Source: Aquabacterium sp.
GTDB lineage: Bacteria > Pseudomonadota > Gammaproteobacteria > Burkholderiales > Burkholderiaceae_C
Direction: 5' to 3'
DNA: 64,000 nucleotides
Assembly: GCF_016195855.1 (NCBI RefSeq)
Contig: NZ_JACPYU010000003.1
Span: forward strand, 372,001-436,000
Shown: one piece after another, positions 61,901 through 64,000 of the stretch
How the letters are laid out: every line of letters starts with the position of its first letter
How positions within the stretch are numbered: the first letter of the stretch is position 1
The notes under the pieces: model-generated
What the model saw: only the letters and a program-made list of their open reading frames with translations
What the model was told of the DNA's origin: nothing
Databases searched by the model: none
Made by a program: the position numbers and the translations under genes

Positions 61901-64000
61901 GGCTGGAGATGATCTGATTCGCGGTGGACGCGGCGGCGACGTTCTCTATGGCGGCGCTGGAGGCGACGTCATTGAAGGCGGGTTGGGTGACGACTGGATC
62001 GATGCCGGCGCCAATGACGACGTCGTCATCGCGGGTGGTGGCCATGACATGGTTGACGGCGGATCCGGCACCGACATCTACCACCTCAACGGCACGCTGG
62101 ACTCCTACAAGATCGAGACGATTGACGCGCACACCTACAAACTTATCGACCTGAGAGCTGAGTCCCCCGATGGCACGGCACAAATTACCAACTTTGAAAA
62201 AATAACGTTCAGCCTTGGGGGAACCGAAGCAACGGTCAATTTGGGCACCGATCAACCCCTGACGGCGAACGACCAACTCGTTGTCAGCCCGGACACCTCC
62301 GGAAACTACGTCATACCCGTCGCCACGCTGATCGGCAATGATCTGGACTTCCAAGGTGACGCGTTGCATGTCACCTCGGTACTGAACGCTTTTGGTGGTC
62401 AAGTAAAGATTGTCGGAACCAACGTTGTCTTCACGCCTACGGCGGGTTTCGCGGGCACACCCTCATTCCAATACAAGATTGCCGACAGCAAAGGCAATGC
62501 AGCCATCACGCTGGAACAGACAGATGTTCCCGGCACGTTCGCTGAGATGAAAGGCACGGTCTATCTCAAAACCAGTACTGCTCCATCAGATCCCGACTAC
62601 GTCAAACAGTATTACCTCAATGAGGTCGGAGCAGACAAAGTCTGGCCCACAGTCACCGGCAAGGGCGTGTCTGTGCTTGTACTGGAACCCGGCGGCAAGT
62701 ACGCAATAGGTCCAGAGTACGCCGATCTCAGTACACCTGACTTGGCCCCGAATGCAGGCTCGTCCTTCCTTGCTAGCAAGGATTTAACTAAGAGCCAGCA
62801 CGCCACGCTTGTTGCCTCAATCATCGGCGCAGCTCGCAATGATATTGGCGGGGTTGGTGTTGCGTATAACGCGCAACTCAACACGGTGTCTCTTGGAGGC
62901 GGTACGACAGTCGATGCCTTTTGGTACGCCAAGCAGATTGGCAGCATGACCTCATACGACGTTGTCAACAACAGTTGGGGACAGGCAGACGACTTCTTCC
63001 CAGATCAGTTGTCGAGGTCCTACGATCTAAGTGCCATACGTGACGCTGCAACGCACGGGCGCGGAGGGAAAGGGAGCATCGTTGTTATAGGTTCCGGCAA
63101 CTCCCGGCAGCTTGGCGAAGATACCGGGCTAACATCATTGACCAGCAATCCGTATTCCATCACGGTTGGCGCAATCAACTATCCAGCTGACCTTGGCGCC
63201 GGAGCCGTCACAACGGCGGAGTTCAGCACCCCTGGCGCCAACGTATTCATATCGGCACCAGGGTCGGAGATCACCGCGACAGGTAAAAGCCTAATCAATG
63301 CTGATGGCTCCGCATTGCAACCCGCGTCAATCACCTCGCTCGGCACGTCGTTCGCGACCCCAATAGTTTCTGGCGTAGTCGCGCTCATGCTAGAAGCTAA
63401 TCCGCAACTCAGCTATAGAGATGTTCAGGAGATTTTGGCAATTTCTGCAAACCGCTCAAGACTGAAATCAGCCAGCAGTTGGTCCGGCAATGCTGCCGTC
63501 GCGATCAATGGTGGCGGGTTCAACTTCAGTCGAGACTATGGGTTTGGAGAGGTCGATGCGCGCGCAGCGGTACGCTTAGCTGAGACTTGGCGGACAAGTA
63601 TGGGTGCGCTTTACACGCAGTCAACCGCTGCCCAGACCGCAAGTTCCGTCGCCGACCTCGGGCAGCAAACATTGCTGTTCAGCATTGGCCAGAACATGCG
63701 TGTCGAACAAGCAGTTGTGAGTTTGAACATCACTCAAGACCGTTGGTCTGATCTGGTTGTCAAACTGATATCCCCAAGCGGGACGGAGTCCATCTTGCTG
63801 AATCAGCCGGGCTCATATCAGGGCACGGAGAAACAAGCAACAAATGGATATGCATCGCAATTAAGTCTCGATATCACCAGCAACCAATTCAGAGGCGAAG
63901 AGGCAAAAAAACAAGGCAACGGTCAATGGCAATTGATCATTCAAGACAAAGCCATAGGGCATGCAACTTCAAATGTTTCTGCATCCCTACAACTCCTGGG
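58938..64000 (+). CDS. Giant RTX protein with subtilisin-like and P domains, 3' end beyond the window
   Basis: One open frame of at least 1,687 codons from an ATG with AAGGGAG upstream. A large N-terminal part holds a hydrophobic stretch (about 345-415). Residues about 660-760 carry EF-hand-like loops (DTNADGVMD, DLDGNGRIN, DGNGDGILD) typical of FrpC-like proteins. Calcium-binding RTX repeats span about 867-1053 (GGAGDDLIRGG and similar). A cadherin-like/VCBS-type domain follows (about 1104-1193). Next is an S8 peptidase domain (about 1235-1551) with H1288 (QHATLVAS), oxyanion N1388 (GSGNS) and S1471 (GTSFATP). A P-type domain reaches the edge (WSDLVVKLISPSG). The position of the catalytic Asp reads E1250 (VLVLEPGG). 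There is no Sec signal; export by a type I system is expected, but its genes are not in view. Confidence 0.85.
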   Translation, partial: MTELTIINYVNNWRTANGITGSSSLTDVQLRSFVGDLQSQVQQFAVRPSDASWATDARPIAYSGMLGDTPSFQLAKAISEASGGKLFFISDTPAGELLNSTGLEDAVAKAVGGTDTDLGAKVQARIFRGDWSGSTRTSKYAVGDLLALDDFISDRMIGETAWGDLRTITATSQSDRVFAQTELIKAMAEPKITSINTVPKEVYQAIYDKTGSWEAVNDAVSAASFKLQQGMRWGTSLGGNLVIDTAGFLSGNGYSGSTLPIGTTDVNSVAVDLNLSMSADTATRLGQGWRNLGIGAKAVALTKGSTQVLGVAGIAITAYRIADMVDNAEEAYSQGDTAKSAKILADGSTQIGAGWATGIAASAFAAGFFVALLPATAVGLVAATVLTVATGALAGSVAESVVKQMLDGTQGKTSSTSPITSPKNPSIFDLSTDPTLKPSGTSLGSAGLLGAGSGYRYTMDSSYVQGNGLDKAAPSAMATNGQRVGNKNLSSVEQQMSEIRQTWRANTSATEAFDTGAGIYLVGNKTSTTEWLSLITTGADGQEHKSTTFEAIVRYDGQGKVLGYTPTYDQVVSFVDDAGHPVIGKNGKPLGSYTMLANTTTVAQNVTVDADGAWRVTKGQYTQTQTGAALQQVSSAPQTAYTDPLILDTGAADIAFAPILAPFDTNADGVMDALPVSAPSDPWLVMDLDGNGRINNGTELVDLTNDRAPLNLLGQDGNGDGILDARDAAFNKLQLWSDTNWDGYASAEERQSLASLGIASVDLLHPVSGNVAGHTAIKGLTVTYADSTAMRPHTSVLWDIPLTDPSTTSTAPTTLATSSASIVKLVQSGSASPQAALMAMDGRGVTIDLNSADATSGVKAIEAIGANGNDVLTGTAEGNWLIGNAGADTFKGGAGADLLVIDADDQMRDIDGGTGIDTVVVADERGVVLNLAQTNTEIVYGGYGNDVFIGGGADNYFIEGASGKDIIIGGTADDVLSGQDGDDDIDGGAGDDLIRGGRGGDVLYGGAGGDVIEGGLGDDWIDAGANDDVVIAGGGHDMVDGGSGTDIYHLNGTLDSYKIETIDAHTYKLIDLRAESPDGTAQITNFEKITFSLGGTEATVNLGTDQPLTANDQLVVSPDTSGNYVIPVATLIGNDLDFQGDALHVTSVLNAFGGQVKIVGTNVVFTPTAGFAGTPSFQYKIADSKGNAAITLEQTDVPGTFAEMKGTVYLKTSTAPSDPDYVKQYYLNEVGADKVWPTVTGKGVSVLVLEPGGKYAIGPEYADLSTPDLAPNAGSSFLASKDLTKSQHATLVASIIGAARNDIGGVGVAYNAQLNTVSLGGGTTVDAFWYAKQIGSMTSYDVVNNSWGQADDFFPDQLSRSYDLSAIRDAATHGRGGKGSIVVIGSGNSRQLGEDTGLTSLTSNPYSITVGAINYPADLGAGAVTTAEFSTPGANVFISAPGSEITATGKSLINADGSALQPASITSLGTSFATPIVSGVVALMLEANPQLSYRDVQEILAISANRSRLKSASSWSGNAAVAINGGGFNFSRDYGFGEVDARAAVRLAETWRTSMGALYTQSTAAQTASSVADLGQQTLLFSIGQNMRVEQAVVSLNITQDRWSDLVVKLISPSGTESILLNQPGSYQGTEKQATNGYASQLSLDITSNQFRGEEAKKQGNGQWQLIIQDKAIGHATSNVSASLQLL

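Overview
The window looks like the chromosome of a high-GC betaproteobacterium of the order Burkholderiales. The evidence is the complete ISC iron-sulphur operon with its own IscR, polyhydroxybutyrate (PHB) genes, an egtB-egtD ergothioneine pair, four PEP-CTERM proteins and the GC-rich intergenic repeats. A genus cannot be fixed from the sequence alone.

Layout. (1) 1-4.9 kb is the end of an integrative element at the 3' end of a tRNA-Val gene: a tyrosine recombinase, a small unknown gene and the start of a large SNF2-type helicase that runs off the left edge, probably part of an anti-phage module. (2) 5-15.6 kb is core chromosome, nearly all on the minus strand: dnaQ, an exported protein, a GMC dehydrogenase with its small subunit, the operon iscR-iscS-iscU-iscA-hscB-hscA-fdx, a low-molecular-weight phosphatase and a small conserved protein. 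(3) uvrB and an aromatic/aspartate aminotransferase diverge at 18 kb. They are followed by an 800-base gene-free stretch with a large inverted repeat and a (CTGTTG)5 tract. (4) 20-30 kb is a co-directional minus-strand set: secreted PHP-type protein, degenerate PCu(A)C protein, parvulin-like isomerase, HupE/UreJ membrane protein, 2OG-Fe(II) oxygenase-like protein, a membrane protein fused to a spermidine-synthase domain, and a TonB receptor. It reads as an unassigned uptake or modification system and is my best candidate for something undescribed.

(5) 30-39 kb holds two PEP-CTERM proteins, a galactose-oxidase-like kelch protein, the intracellular PHB depolymerase phaZ, a stand-alone RnfB-like ferredoxin and a large ExeM-type nuclease with RTX repeats. 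(6) 39-47.6 kb has egtB-egtD converging on, and overlapping, a tight five-gene minus-strand operon (NDH-2-like flavoprotein, 3-hydroxybutyrate dehydrogenase, ECF-like sigma factor, patatin phospholipase, YeeE/YedE transporter), with a divergent LysR regulator. (7) 47.6-57.3 kb is lemA with two TPM-domain genes, more PEP-CTERM proteins (one a GDSL esterase), a DUF3617 protein, nth, a sugar-nucleotide-type epimerase, a 2Fe-2S flavoprotein reductase, a HIT hydrolase and an orphan sensor kinase. (8) 57.7-64 kb is a three-gene unit that looks acquired: a secreted coiled-coil protein, a small unknown protein, and a giant RTX protein (over 1,680 residues, open at the right edge) with a subtilisin-like domain and a kexin-type P domain.

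The main themes are iron-sulphur assembly, PHB and hydroxybutyrate turnover, sulphur and redox protection, and a surface/secreted protein repertoire sorted by PEP-CTERM and probably type I secretion. The exosortase and the type I exporter are not in this window.
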